Source: Entoloma clypeatum
Taxonomy: Eukaryota > Basidiomycota > Agaricomycetes > Agaricales > Entolomataceae
Length of the DNA stretch: 64,000 nucleotides
Assembly: GCA_963565915.1 (NCBI GenBank)
Contig: OY751485.1
Span: 992,001-1,056,000 of the forward strand
Direction of reading: 5' to 3'
The translations under genes and the position numbers were made by a program. The notes under the pieces are model-generated. The model did no database searches. It was given only the letters and a program-made list of their open reading frames with translations, and was not told the DNA's origin. This document shows, piece after piece, positions 44,230 through 56,671 of the stretch; the stretch's first letter is position 1, and the number at the start of each line of letters is the position of its first letter.

Positions 44230-45679
44230 ATGGAGACTGCACCACCACCCCACGGGAACGCGCTCTGGCCGACAGTACCCTTTTTCACGTACCACCAGAC
44301 CTCAGCCACCCATGATCCTGAATGGGAGGAATTCCGTCGTGAGGTATGTATGCACGCAAGTCATCTGCAGCCTCATCCGACTCATCCCCTGGCTGTCAGT
44401 TACGAGCGAAGATCGAGTCGCTCTCGCTGTGTTCTGTGGCTAGGACCCTCCTCGAGGATGACGAACGTTTCTACATGACGTTCCCCGGCGCTAGACGAGA
44501 AGCGATTGACAACTGGAAGTTGCAACAGATCTCGCTAGGTAATACAGTACTTGGAAGATACATACCCAATCCTGACGTTTTTCTAGGCTACGCGACAGGT
44601 ACACAATATTATACGCACTCGCTAGCGACACCCGTCCAGACCCAGCTTCATTACACTTACGATTACGACTTCCCGGTGGAAGGTTCGAACCACGTTCATA
44701 ACCTACCCCAGCCAGACTTGTCTTCGTATAACATCCCACAAGGGCACACCGACATATATGTGGGTCTTTTCATTTTCTTTCGGAGTCCGATTCACGCACT
44801 GACCATATCGGTGCCAAGGCCACCGCCGTTCCCAAACGCGCGCCATCGCCTGAACTCCTCGCCGTCCCAGTTCACCTCCTCGTCCCCTCTCAACCACGTC
44901 CAGTCAAACAACGGGACGCCATGCACGCCTTGCTTCCTGACGACGACCAGCCCGAGTCCCCCGTCGCCTCAAGCAGCAGAACCGCCACCCCCCGCCGCTA
45001 CCGCTCACCTGCACCTACCCGCCGCACGCGCCCCTGCTCCCTCTCTCCGCCCCGGCGTCAATACACAGGCGACTGGGAAGCCGACGCGCTCGCAGCCAGC
45101 ATGCGGGCGCGCCCCGCCGGCGTTACCCCCACACCCCCATCACTAATACCCACACCCGTCCTCAAAACCGATATCCTTCCGCTCGTCCTCTCCGACATCC
45201 CCGTCGTCACACCTCCCACGGCGCGGCGGCACCACCTCACGTACCGCCGCCAACGTCTCGGTCGCTCCCACTCCCACTCCCACCCTTACATCCGCAGCAG
45301 CGATAGCAAGAGCGGCAAACGGGCTCAACCCGCGGTGGTGGTGGTCAAGGTGCCGAGCGCTCCTCTGGCTTCGCCCCCTGCGTCTCCCGCCGCTAAACGT
45401 AAACTCAAACCGTTTGCGGAGGGGAAGATGGCGTGCTTGTTCTGTCGAGGGAGGAAGATTGCTTGTCAGCCTCCGCCACCTGAGGAGGAGGACAGGACTT
45501 GCAAGTAAGTTTCTCTCGGTCTTTGCCAATTGATTTTGAACGACTGATGATGCTTCCTTTGTGTTAGTCAGTGTAAGCGGCGCGACCAGCACTGTACTTA
45601 CCCCAAGGAAAATCGACGGGGGATGCGCAAGCGTGCAGAGCTTGAAGGCTCCTCCGAGCAGCTGGAGATTGAAAGTTAG
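44230..45679 (+). CDS. protein with C-terminal Zn2Cys6 DNA-binding domain
   Basis: Five exons (44230-44343, 44400-44538, 44587-44759, 44819-45504, 45568-45679) join in phase to 407 residues. Near the C-terminus is a complete fungal binuclear zinc cluster split by the last intron: CLFCRGRKIAC, an 11-residue loop, then CNQCKRRDQHC, spacing C-x2-C-x6-C-x11-C-x2-C-x6-C. Basic residues surround it. The N-terminal 200 residues are poor in domains and rich in Pro, Tyr and Thr; the middle is Pro/Ser/Arg-rich and probably disordered. Most fungal Zn2Cys6 regulators carry the domain at the N-terminus with a large middle homology region; this one lacks that region. It is probably a nuclear transcription regulator, with unknown targets. 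The start was chosen because ATG 44230 gives the only exon chain that stays in phase. Confidence 0.75.
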
Positions 45680-46332
45680 GCTGGGTGGATATAGGCTGTT
45701 TACTTTTCTGCGGTCGTCATCTCAAGGTTTTCTTTTCATGGGGTTACGTGTTTCTTGTATCGTTATCCTTTTCGGTGCTTGCTTTCTTAGATGATCAAGA
45801 CGCTTGCTTTCTTCACGGCGCGCCCTCAGGCTTGGTTGGGATTGCACGCTACATAAGTATTATGTTCACCTATTTAGCATATTCGTTCTCTCTCCCTCAG
45901 GCTTTCGATTCAATATGGTATACACTACTATGCTTTAGATAAACTATGTGATTTAGTATATACTAGAGTAATGTGTATTTTACTCGCCATTCGTAAAACT
46001 GTAACATCAATTGACAAATATCATGTCCCGAAATTTACATACGCACTACGTTGCGATGACCCAGGATACTCAGGTTCAACGAGAATCAACAAATAGTCCA
46101 TACAATTGACTGAGTGGGGCCAAGTGGGCGCACGAAGCGCCGTGCTAAAAGTTACAGGGACTGGGGCATTTGGGCAATTATCTACTAGTGCAATGTAAAG
46201 AGCGACCTGAGAGCGAGAGAATTCAGAAAGACGAGATCAGCTAAACGTTACAATATTTAATGCAGTGATAGGATACCAGTCACTGAGAATGTCGTGCCAG
46301 GTGCAGGTATTGAGGGGATATAGAGAGGGTAT
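45680..46332. other. convergent intergenic region
   Basis: It lies between the 3' ends of the Zn2Cys6 gene and the Bem2-like gene. AT-rich, with no gene recognised; it should hold both polyadenylation regions. Confidence 0.5.
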
Positions 46333-49300
46333 CTAACTAGGGGTATACAACAAATTGTCGTCATGGTCATGCATAGAGAAAACTTGATCCGCCTCGGAAG
46401 CTTGTGGTTCAGGCGAATCATGCGAACTACCTTCGTCTTCGTCTTCATCTTCTTCCATGATGGGCGAATCATAGTCTTCGTCTGACGGTGCCTCTCCATC
46501 TGGATCAACATCATCAAAGATGACGTGGAACTAGCATCATCCAGAAATGTCAGTCGCAACAACAACCCGCGTTCCTTGCAACTTACATGCGTGATCAATG
46601 CCTTCACGAGCTTATGTGTGTGGCCCATATTCGTGATGATCATGGAGAAGTCGTTCTGAGGGGCCCGCAAAAGGTTTGGGCTGAAGACGATAGCTAACGC
46701 TTCAGCCGTCATGTGGTTGTGTTCTTCAAAGTCGGTGACTCTGTCAATCGAGGTTAAGATGACGAAAAACGAAACGATACAATTACTGACTTGTCAAGAT
46801 GTTCAGAAACACGTTTGAGCAAGTCAAAATTGGCCTGAGGCAATGCTTGAACAACATTCCGGATATTGGAAAGACGAGCGTCAAGGTTTTCAAGGTCTAT
46901 GAGTGCCGAAGTTTAGTCACGAATAGGCGAAAAGGAAGACAACACGTACGCATAGCGCGGATGACATCATGGTAAAAGGAAGATGGGAAAATGGGCTCCG
47001 GAAGAACTCGGAACCACGCCTTCACGAGATCGCAGACGGCATGGATATCGTTCGAAGATGTGATAGGGGACTCGCCTGGATGACATCAATACTCCACGTC
47101 TATTGCATGGAAACAGCATAAGCTCATACCTCGGTTGAAGGCGTCTCTCAAAGCGTTGATCTCTGACACAGCACCCGCAATTCGATCTGCTCAGTAGTTC
47201 AGCCAAATTCGGATGTATCGAAGACAATGCCTTACAAATACCAACTTCCGTCAGTCCACGAGCTTCAATTTCGGCAAGACACCTCTCAATTACGAGAGGG
47301 ATCACACCCGGCTTGACCAGATCTAGGCCAGCTTCTCGTCGAAGTAAGAATTGAAGCTCAACGCCGAAAACTGGAAAGAATCAGATGTTATTTGTGATTC
47401 ACAGTTTGACAACCAATGGAAGACCCACCGGCCTTGGGATCTTGGGAAGCTATGACTGGGTTATGTATATGATCGGAAACCTGGGGCTTCGGAGAGTTTC
47501 CCAGGTAGGTTAGACGGCGTTTGGCAGCCAAGTTCGTAACGCGGTTTATTGTATCAATCCACTTGTTCATCTCCCGTTTACTTGTCGCTTGAAGGATGTA
47601 GTGTCCACCATCTTCAGTATCAAGCTGGAAGGTGTACGACCTTTCATTGTTGATGAACTGGGCGATGCGAGCGTCCATGAGACTAACGACCAACGCAGGT
47701 TTTCCCGACGGTAAGAAGTCGAGCTCAGCCGGCCTTCTCTTGGCCCCAGATGACGGCTGCAGATCTGCGCCGAAAGCGCTAGATATGGGGCGCATGAAAT
47801 GCAGGAACGCGGACATGCTCTTCTTGTTCCGATGTTGCTTATGAAGGACAGCTCCTTGCTTCCTCGGTCTCATAGCGCGGTTGAGAATCTCATCGCGTCT
47901 ATCAATTTTCGCCTGCTCCTGAAGTTTCTCTTTCTGAAATCGGCTGCGGAGGTTCTTGTCTCGGCGGTTTTTCTCTTGTTGCGACAACACAAGTCGTTGG
48001 AAAGGGCGAGGCAGCTTCTTCCCTGCGGATGTGCCCAAAGCAGGATATGACGCTTCTCGAGCAGCTTCCTCCTTAATCCACTTATGATCAAATTGGAGGC
48101 GGGAGACTTCTTCTTCTGCACGAGTGAGACGGTCGAAGCCACGTGCGGTCAGTTCATCAGATTGAAGCCGCCTCCGCGCGGAAGGAAGCCACAGAGCACT
48201 ATCAAGGAAACTGCAGAGATTTCTGAAAGGTGCCATTAGCTCGCTGAAAACCGGCATGGCTAGAAGAAAGGAGTCACCTGCGCTTGTCAAAGTTTACAAG
48301 AGCATTGTCCTGAATGCCAGAATCGAGAGTGTCTGGCGTGGCGACGACTTCGAGAATTCGTTCCATCACCCAGCCCATATCCGGAGTTAAAGAATCAGGT
48401 GACGATGACTGGATGCTGGGACGAAACAGCAGAGATGCAAGGGAGTCGCACTGAGCCCCCCGAAGGATCGCAACGTTTTGCCAAGATCGGGCGTGAACCC
48501 GACTTTCAACGCTCATAATGGCGGACGTGGTGACCGCCTCCACGAAGGAACGAACACATGGCTGATCAAACGGACGGCTAGCTGCGTTCCGCAGACGCGC
48601 CAACTCGATGACTTTGAGCAACAACTCCATGCGTGCTTGGCGTGTGCGAATACCAAGTTGAGGAGCTACTATCTTGGATACAATCCATTTGCGGATCATC
48701 CTATGTGCCCGTACACAACTCCGGATTGATGGTGGCAAAAGACGATAAATAATGTCCTGGTTGAGCCCAGAAATCAAGGAGGATGATTCGACGTCCATGA
48801 TATGAGAGTAAATGTTTTGAATCTCGATGGTGTCATCGAATGTGGAAGATTCACGAGGGGTAAACCATCCTGTGCGATCGGCAGACTGCGCCTCAAGAAC
48901 GTCCGCGGCGGCGTAGAGATCCTACCAGGCCGAAGGTGGTCAGTGAAGCTTCATGAAAGGGAGCAAAGGAGGGTCTTACATCTTCCGTGACTTTGCTATA
49001 CAATGCAGATGCCATTCCGTCCAGATTGTCGACAAACTCTTCTGCATCCACGCGCTCGAAATCCGGCGGATCTGACATGCTGAGGGTCCTCGTACGCGCT
49101 CCATTTGCGTGGGATGATCCTCTTGGAATAGGAGGACCTCGAGTAGTCAACGGCCGCAGGGCTTGCGAGATAAATGAGGACCGGAAAGCATCCCTTGATT
49201 GCGCCAGACGTGACAAGCACTGGTCCACATTCGGGTCCGAGGATTTATTGGGTTCGTAGATCGCGTGGTCGGAAGAGGTGTCCAGAAAAGTCCGTAACGT

Positions 49301-52300
49301 GAGGAAGAGCTGAGGATCATCCAGAACGTCCTGCACTCCTCCTCCGACTGTCAGCCACTCCTTCATAGTATCCAATACTTCGCAACGGACGCCAGAAACG
49401 TGTACATATTCAGACGCTGGTGGTGACGATCCAAACGGTTGTGCAGAAATGTAAAGTTTTCGCAAATGCTGGGAAATATCGTCGGTCAGAATCTTCTCAT
49501 CAAAATCGACAGGAGAAACATACCTCAAAGAACACAAAAGGTGACACAAAGCTCCTGAAAACGTTCCACCAAACTTTGGCAAACTCCACCCGATCCACCA
49601 TAAGCTCCCTGGTCATCCCCTCCTTCAAAGTCATCTCGCCGTTATCGTCCGCAACCGACACAGAAACGTTCTGCAATCCAAACACGAGTATATTGATGAG
49701 GTTGTTCAGCGTCCCCGCCTGCACAATAACCCGCAAAGGCGGCTCCGAAGAACGCTCAGACAAGACAAAGTTCTGCCGCTGCGACAATGATGGCAGAGAG
49801 TTCCTCCTTGCAACACTAGACTTGCGGTCCAGGTTCTGCGAAGACCGAGGCTTAACACGGATTGAGGTATTCCTCCCCAAAGTCTTCTCCGTCGTCGTGT
49901 CAACTATGGAACTTGGAGGCCTAGATGGGGCACGTGAGGATGAAGGACGAGAGCTCGGGGTTGAGTCTAGCCCGCTCGCGTTCTGGACAACGAGAAGGAG
50001 GTCTCCATTGTAGACAGGAATGACAGTTCCACGTTGTCTAAGATCCGCCAGTCCAGAACGTTCTGGACGCCGATTATCCAACCCCCGCAAAAACGTCACA
50101 TCTGGTGTATCGCTGTCGACACGTCCGCGCAAAAGTTGCCCTCGATCCACCAAGGAGACGGTTGGCAAAGGCTCAGGGAACAAAAGCGGGAGGAGTGAGG
50201 TATGTCCTGGGGTCGACCTGGACCAGAAGTACGGCTCAAAGTGTCCCTTTCGTCGGGGTTCCACCGCGAACGAGAGTGACATGAACTGATCCACCCTATA
50301 TCCCTAGAGTTAGCCAAGATAAACTTGTAAACAACATGGCTGCGACACCGACCTCTGGAACTTTGTTGCAGCACCTTCGACTCCGCCACCCTCTCTGGCC
50401 ATCTCCGTCCAATACCCCACGAGCTTCTTGACCTCCTCCGGGCCAAACGTCTCCTCCTCCCCGTCTCCAACCGGGACCCTGCGTGGACACAGTCCAAAGG
50501 CTGTTCTAAAGCCCTCAAACATCCTCGTGACATCCTCAAGTGGCTTCACCACAATTCCATCCCCATTCTCCTCTATAGCCTTCCCAAGCTCCTCCTTCAC
50601 CCGCATCCGAATATCCCCTCCCCACGGGGTGATCTTCGGCTCCTTCACACCCAAAGCCTCGCCATTCGAGGAGTCAGGGTACACCCAAGACTCGACAGCA
50701 GCCAATGGGTGCCTGCTGACGCCTCTCCAGGTCTTGTCAAGTCTTGCTACGGGCCGGGAGCACAGAGCACTGAAAATAGCGCGCCATGAACATTCGTCGC
50801 CCGCGAGCCTACAGAGCTCGCCAACGCGGGCCCAAATCGATATGACGTCCGACCTCGATATCCTACTCTCTTGCTGTTGACCATTTCCCCCTGAGGTGCT
50901 CGCTCCGAGAACCTGAAGCAACACAAGCCTCGTCAGCCATTGAGGCTGGTCGTTCGTTCCCAAGAGCGATGCAAACGCTGCGGTGCTCGTGGAGGCCTCG
51001 GACGGCAGACCTTCCTCCAGCTCAATAACGAACTCAGCCGTCAAATCGTCCGGCATCTTGTCCATCACAGACCGATGAAAAACCATCAAACTATGCGCGA
51101 CCAAGTGCGGGTCCAACACCCTCAGCACGTCCCTTGACAATCCCTCCTGCTCCAATACCGCGATCCATACCATATTCCTGAAAACAGCATCTCCCTTCTT
51201 CGGACTCGACAATGCGCCGGGTTCCCGCTTCAACGTCTCCATCAACGACGACGACCCATTGACTCCGGTGGTCCCTCCAGGGCGCGGCGAAAACACCCCC
51301 ACGTTCGGCGAGCCCTCCATCAGCGGCGACGGGTGGTGCATCGCCTGCATCGAGCTCGACATTGGGAGCATGGACCCTACTGGAACGCCGTTCACCGCCC
51401 CTCCCAGAGCGTGCGGGATCGTCTCGGCACGCCACTCGTCCCATGCACCCAGATCAGCAGGCGAGCCGTGGTACCGCATGTACTCCCCCGCCAACCACCC
51501 CACCCGTTGGCGCTCCACCTCGCGGACGTCGTCCTCGGCGCCACTGACGAGGTAAGAACAGCATCGCAGGAGTTCAGTTTCGAATTTGCCACGTCCCACG
51601 ATGGATGGAAGACATAGGATGATTGACGACGCAAAGGTCCGCCATTCCTCCATGTGCTGTTCTTCTGCAACATTATCGCCAGCCGCAGTGGGGCTCCCTG
51701 TACTCTCTCCTTCACCCCCCTCAGCCTGCTTCTCCTTCACACTCAGCCCAAACGTCGTCCCAAACGCTGCCTCATGAACGAGCGCCTCAAACGTCCCCCT
51801 TTGCACGCCCACTCCATTCTCCACCCTCACAATATCAGGGTGTGTCCTGCGTCCCCAAAACGCCCTCTTCTTCCTCCCAACCGTGTCGTCCCTCCCTCTG
51901 GCCTTTCCCGTCCCGTCCCTCTCCCCTCCACCAGCATTGTTGATACCATCACCCGCCTCTCCCTCGCTGCCCTCCTCATCCTCCATTCCCGGCGGAACCA
52001 GCTCCGTCGGGAACAGCTCCTTCACACCCGCAGCCCTGTCCCCGGGCGGCTTCCAGAAGTGGAGCTTGGACCCCCGCAGCTCCCCCTTGAACGGCTTCCA
52101 CCCCTTCCCGAGCATCATGTGGTGGCTCGCCGGCGCGTCCGCGAGGCGGTTGAGGAACCCAGAGTGGTACACGATCTGCGAGAGCCGCTTGTTGGCTTCT
52201 CCGCCCGCGCCGAGCATGTTTGTGTTCGTCGGATAGGTCTGGAGCCCTGTGGGCGTGGTGGGTGTCCCGGGCTCGATGGTGGGAGGAGCGAGGAGCGTGG

Positions 52301-53509
52301 CGGTGGTGACGCGGTGTAGGTGATGGTTCTGGCTCGGCGTAGGAGGCGTCTCGGACACGCTCTGTTTGCTGCTGCTGCTAGGGCTGCCAAAGCTGAATGG
52401 GAAGGTGCCAGCGGCACCGCCAATGCGGACAGGAGCTGAGTGGGGGGGTTTGATGTCGACGTCGGATAATCCATAGCCTTTGTGCTTTGTGCTACTGGGC
52501 GAAAGGAGAGGAGATGCAAGCTTTGAGGGCAGTCTCGGGGTGAAGGAGTGTGAACGCGTGTGTACATGGGTCGGATGGCTTCTGATAGAGAGCGAAGGGT
52601 TCTCGTCGATGATTGGGGCTGAAATGGATATTGACACAGTGGGCAGAGACCCCTTACGAGGAGAAGTCGCGAGAAGATGTGGTGTGGTTGTATTCACACT
52701 TGGGAAGGGGTGACGTCCGTTAATACTGGATACTGTTGGACTCGAGGGAACGGAATTGACTACCCCGCAGGTATTGCTGTTGCTTCTGTTCCGATATTCG
52801 GTGACTTTGTCTTGAAATGAGGTCTTGATTGGGGAGAAGTGTGTGGATGATATTTGATTGAGGTCGTCAGCGGACCTTGACCAACCCTTGCGAGAGATGG
52901 CGCGGAGGTCGCCGAGGGTTGGGTGGGTGTGGCTTGAGGCTATGGCGGGGCTGCTTGGAGGTGATGGCATGTCAAAGGATCCATGCGGTGCCGCCGAGAG
53001 CTCAAGGACTGATCTGCAAATACTGTGAGTTCTTTTGTTTTTTCAGATTGAAACGGTAGCTCTCGGAGAGAAAAGAGAGAGAAAATTTCATGGGCGATGC
53101 AAGTGGGCGAGCGAAGGACGCGAAGAAAAAGACAAATGAGAGGAGAATTCTTGAAGGGTAAAGTGCAAACAAATAAAGGCGCCAGTACAGACCTGCTTGC
53201 TCCGTTGGTATTATAGCTCTCCATTATCGGCCTAGGATCCGTCGGATGAGAAATCTTGTGTTTCCTCCCTGAGCTCATGCTTGGTCTGGGTGGATCGGCA
53301 CCGGCGTAATTCTGCGTCTTCGAGCCCGATGTACTTCGAGAAAACCATTTAGCTGGTTTTGTGAGAAACTGGGTGAAACCTGATGGTGATGGAGAGCGAG
53401 GAAAGGTTGTCGTCGAAAAAGATGGTGAACCCGAGTCTGACGGACTCAATGTGTTGGCGTATGCGCCGCCACGTCGCGAGGCCATATCCAAGTCATTTTT
53501 CTTCTTCAT
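46333..53509 (-). CDS. Bem2-like Rho GTPase-activating protein (RasGEF_N, RasGEF, PH, RhoGAP)
   Basis: Twelve exons join in phase from ATG 53509 to TAG 46333: 53509-53193, 53013-50353, 50295-49524, 49468-48980, 48921-48278, 48222-47429, 47370-47236, 47186-47130, 47075-46950, 46896-46791, 46740-46587, 46530-46333. The product is about 2150 residues, close to yeast Bem2 (2167). The first 1000 residues are Ser/Pro-rich with a conserved block (LNRLADAPASHHMMLGKGWK). A RasGEF N-terminal module follows (GTLNNLINILVFG, then FAKVWWNVFRSFVSPFVFFE), then a degenerate RasGEF domain (about 1440-1620). A PH domain (about 1750-1870) ends SKREMNKWIDTINRVTNL. The RhoGAP domain includes the arginine finger GIYRIAGA, rebuilt across intron 7, and MTAEALAIVFSPNLLR. 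The last exon is acidic. Expected role: stimulating GTP hydrolysis by Rho/Cdc42-type GTPases in polarity and wall integrity. Confidence 0.9.
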
Positions 53510-55479
53510 TTTTGAGAGTTTTGCCCGTCGTCGTCGTCGATGGTTCAGAGCGGAAAATTAGGCACGAATGAGGTATGCGTCGTCCTGTATGTATATGTCA
53601 GAGCCCTGTCAAGTAACAAAAAGGATTTCTAAGTGGATCGTACCACTTCTTTCAGCGCCTTAGCAATCGCTATATCAATGAGTGCCGAGGCAGGAATGTG
53701 GAAAGGACGATGCTGAGATCATAGGGGAGCGGAAGGCGGCGTGGAAGAAGCCAAGCTGTCAGTGCCGAAATACATATGTAAGGCCATCAACAACTTTTGC
53801 AAATTCCATCGTGCATCATGCCAGCGAAGCCATCCAAATCTCATTCAAAGTGGCTGGTATGGAGAGACAGTTCATTACCCGCCGGTAAGGCCAATAAAGT
53901 AAACTACATAGTCAAAAGGTTGAGCTAAAGAGTTACAGCATTTCTACAGTGCTTCAAGCTTGTCTTCAATGACCTTGAATTTACTGCCATGCCACCTCTT
54001 TTCTTGCGATGAGAAATTTCTCCAAGTTGGCTCACCCTTAGCGGGTTGGCGTCTCTCCCTTGAATTCCAGATCTGATGGTAAGTTATGTAGGATGGAGAT
54101 CTTTCTCAGTGAACGTCTCCCCTTTTATTCTCACACTTATAAGGATAAGTTGCATTCTCGCCGCCAGATCGACCCCAAACACTCTTCTATCGGGTCCAAC
54201 TCCTTTAGGCACGCCTATTGTATCACTTGGAGATGCAGCTTGATTTTTACCAGAGCCATTCATGTCTGGCGTTGTCGCCGTGTCCTCTAACGCTGCTCAA
54301 AATTTTCGGTCTTTCTGCGCAGGTAGGCCAAGGTATCCATCGCTGATAAACAAACTCTCATTTTTTTCTTGAGGCCCCGCGAATCACTCTATTTGGTGCC
54401 TGTGATCAATGATTTAAGTTCACCCGCCCGCATTGTGCCATACTGATAGGTAAGTGATCCCCGGCTCATCACAAGATTCCTCCCCTGGTCAGCACTTCAA
54501 CGCGTTCCAGACATGAACTCGATACGACGTTCTTCGATTATCCTCTACTTAACACATTTCATGCATGCTGAATCCTGATTGCATACTTCAGAGTACTCCA
54601 AATCTTCGTCGGACTAGCGGTCGTGATTCCACACTCGGCCAATCATTCACCTTAATTTTACACCCAAGTACAACTCGAGCAAACCGCCACTTGTCTACGA
54701 GTCAAGCTGCAGCAAATGGACCCGTCAAGGGCCTCTAGGTTTTTTGCGATGGGTCGAGATGCCCACTTTGTAAACATCGCTTACATGAATATTACAGCTT
54801 TTCCGTCCTTTGACCTCCAGACTGATAGTGCAGATCCATCAAGGCAATTTTCCCTTTCCAATTCTCAAACTGCTCTCCATCCCGTGACCAATCTATCAGT
54901 ACCTAAACCTTGAGAGCCAGAGAAGTTCTCAGTCAGACCTCGTCCAACCGACCCCCTGAAACGGGCCTCAAATTCACAATCATTTCAGCCTCAAATACGT
55001 CCGATTCCTTCTTCAAGGACCAACGACGCGACTCCCTTGCAGGCCTAACCTACGTAGAGGGCCAGAGAAGTTTTGCTTCAACGAAGCAAAACGTGTTCAA
55101 GCGAGCCTTTTCCACAGGGGTTCCCGCCGGAGGCGCCTCAATCAAGTATTTCCTCGCGCAGTTGACGCGATTGCTCCTCTATTTTTCGCAAGTCCTAGGA
55201 CCCTGAACGCATTGATGGAGCTAGGCGCTTAAATGGGTTTTGGTTCCGTCTTTCGATCGGAACGATTCGGACCTGCCGGCGATGCGTCCACTCAAATCCC
55301 CCTGGGATAATGAATTCGAAGCCGCCTCATCCATAAATGGGCGCTGTAATCGCCCTAATCAGAAGCACAATGCCAGCCTAGCATCATTCACTCTTAAACG
55401 GCTCGAAGTCGTCCATCTCGGCCCTCTTGCTACGCCGCATCGCCCCCTCCTCTCAAGCCCCCTTCTCCCTCTCTCTGGC
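53510..55479. other. divergent intergenic region
   Basis: Upstream of both the Bem2-like gene and the wax-synthase-like gene. Small plus-strand frames (54716-54913, 54910-55206) have no domain. An in-frame ATG at 55282 could extend the acyltransferase by 66 residues. Confidence 0.45.
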
Positions 55480-56671
55480 ATGACTTTGCCCTACGTCCTG
55501 TTCGCCCTCTCGACCCCATTCTTGATCACCGGTATAGCTGCCAGACCATCACCCCAGCGATGGATGTTTTTCCTCCCACTCGTCAGTCTCTGCATCTGCA
55601 TCTACAGCTCGGGACTTGTCGGCGACACGCTCACGGCGTATCTCACGATTTACGTCTTCACCGCCTCAGATTACCTCCTTCTCACAGATGTGCAACGCGA
55701 GCTGCGACTCACCAGCCAACGAAAATCCATCTCAGAAGCACCCTTCCTATCTCGCCTAAAGTGGAGTTTAGAACTCGTGGCAACGCCTCGTGGGATAGGA
55801 TGGATGCATGAGCCAAAATACGGCATTCCGCCCCGCTCCAATCTCCGCAGGAGACCATTCATCCTTTCGTGTTTAGTACGGATCCTGTCCAACGTCGTGC
55901 TGGTTGATGTCACAAAGATCACGATCATCAAAAATCCGTCCTTCCAAAGGACTGCGCCGCCGTTTGCAGAACAAGACGTCTTATGGCGTTCGTGGTGCAT
56001 TCTGCAATTTTTGGTGGTGACGGTTTGCTGTCTCAACGTGATGTATCTACTACTCAGCGTTACATGCATTGTGATGGGGTTGTCAGAGCCTAGAGATTGG
56101 CCCGATCTGTTCGGAAGGTTCAGCGATGCATATACCGTGCGTAGATTTTGGAGGTACGAACGCTTCCACTTCTCTTCTGATCCCCACAAGCTCATAACCA
56201 GAAACTCAGTCGAACATGGCATCAACTGCTACGCAGGGTATGTTTGCCGCTCACGTGAAGAATTAGCATTTAACTCACTCTTAGATCTTGTCCTCCCATG
56301 GCAAATATGTCGCAGAGAGAATTTTCTCCCTCCAGCCCGGAACCTCCGTCTTTTCCTCCGTTCAATTGTGCATCGTGTTCTTCCTCTCTGGCATCATCCA
56401 CACGACCTCATTCAGGGACAGCGGCCCAATCTGCTTCTTTCTCCTTCAACCCATGGCTATAGCGTTTGAGGGTGCTGTCATCAAGCTCGAGGATAGAATT
56501 GGGCTCCATACACAAACGGTCCGGTTCAGGTATCTCGGGTATGTCTGGGTTTGGTGCTGGTTCGTCTATTCGACACCACCCTGGTGGAACTCGATGATAC
56601 GTGCAGGCATTTTTGATCTGGACGGCAGCTTCGTTATCGCGTATTGGTTGACAGCCGTTCTTGGAAGATAA
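55480..56671 (+). CDS. wax-synthase-like membrane-bound O-acyltransferase
   Basis: Three exons (55480-56153, 56210-56237, 56285-56671) join in phase to 362 residues; the middle exon is only 28 nt. The protein is rich in membrane segments, starting with MTLPYVLFALSTPFLITGI. It carries the fungal wax-synthase-domain signature WPDLFGRFSDAYTVRRFWSR followed by TWHQLLRR, rebuilt across intron 1. The later IVFFLSGIIH contains the expected catalytic His. Fungal relatives include acetyltransferases of terpenoid and meroterpenoid pathways and lipid acyltransferases, in the endoplasmic reticulum membrane. No biosynthetic partner genes are next to it, so the substrate is unknown. The start at 55480 puts the first membrane helix at the N-terminus; ATG 55282 is an in-frame alternative. 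Confidence 0.8.
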
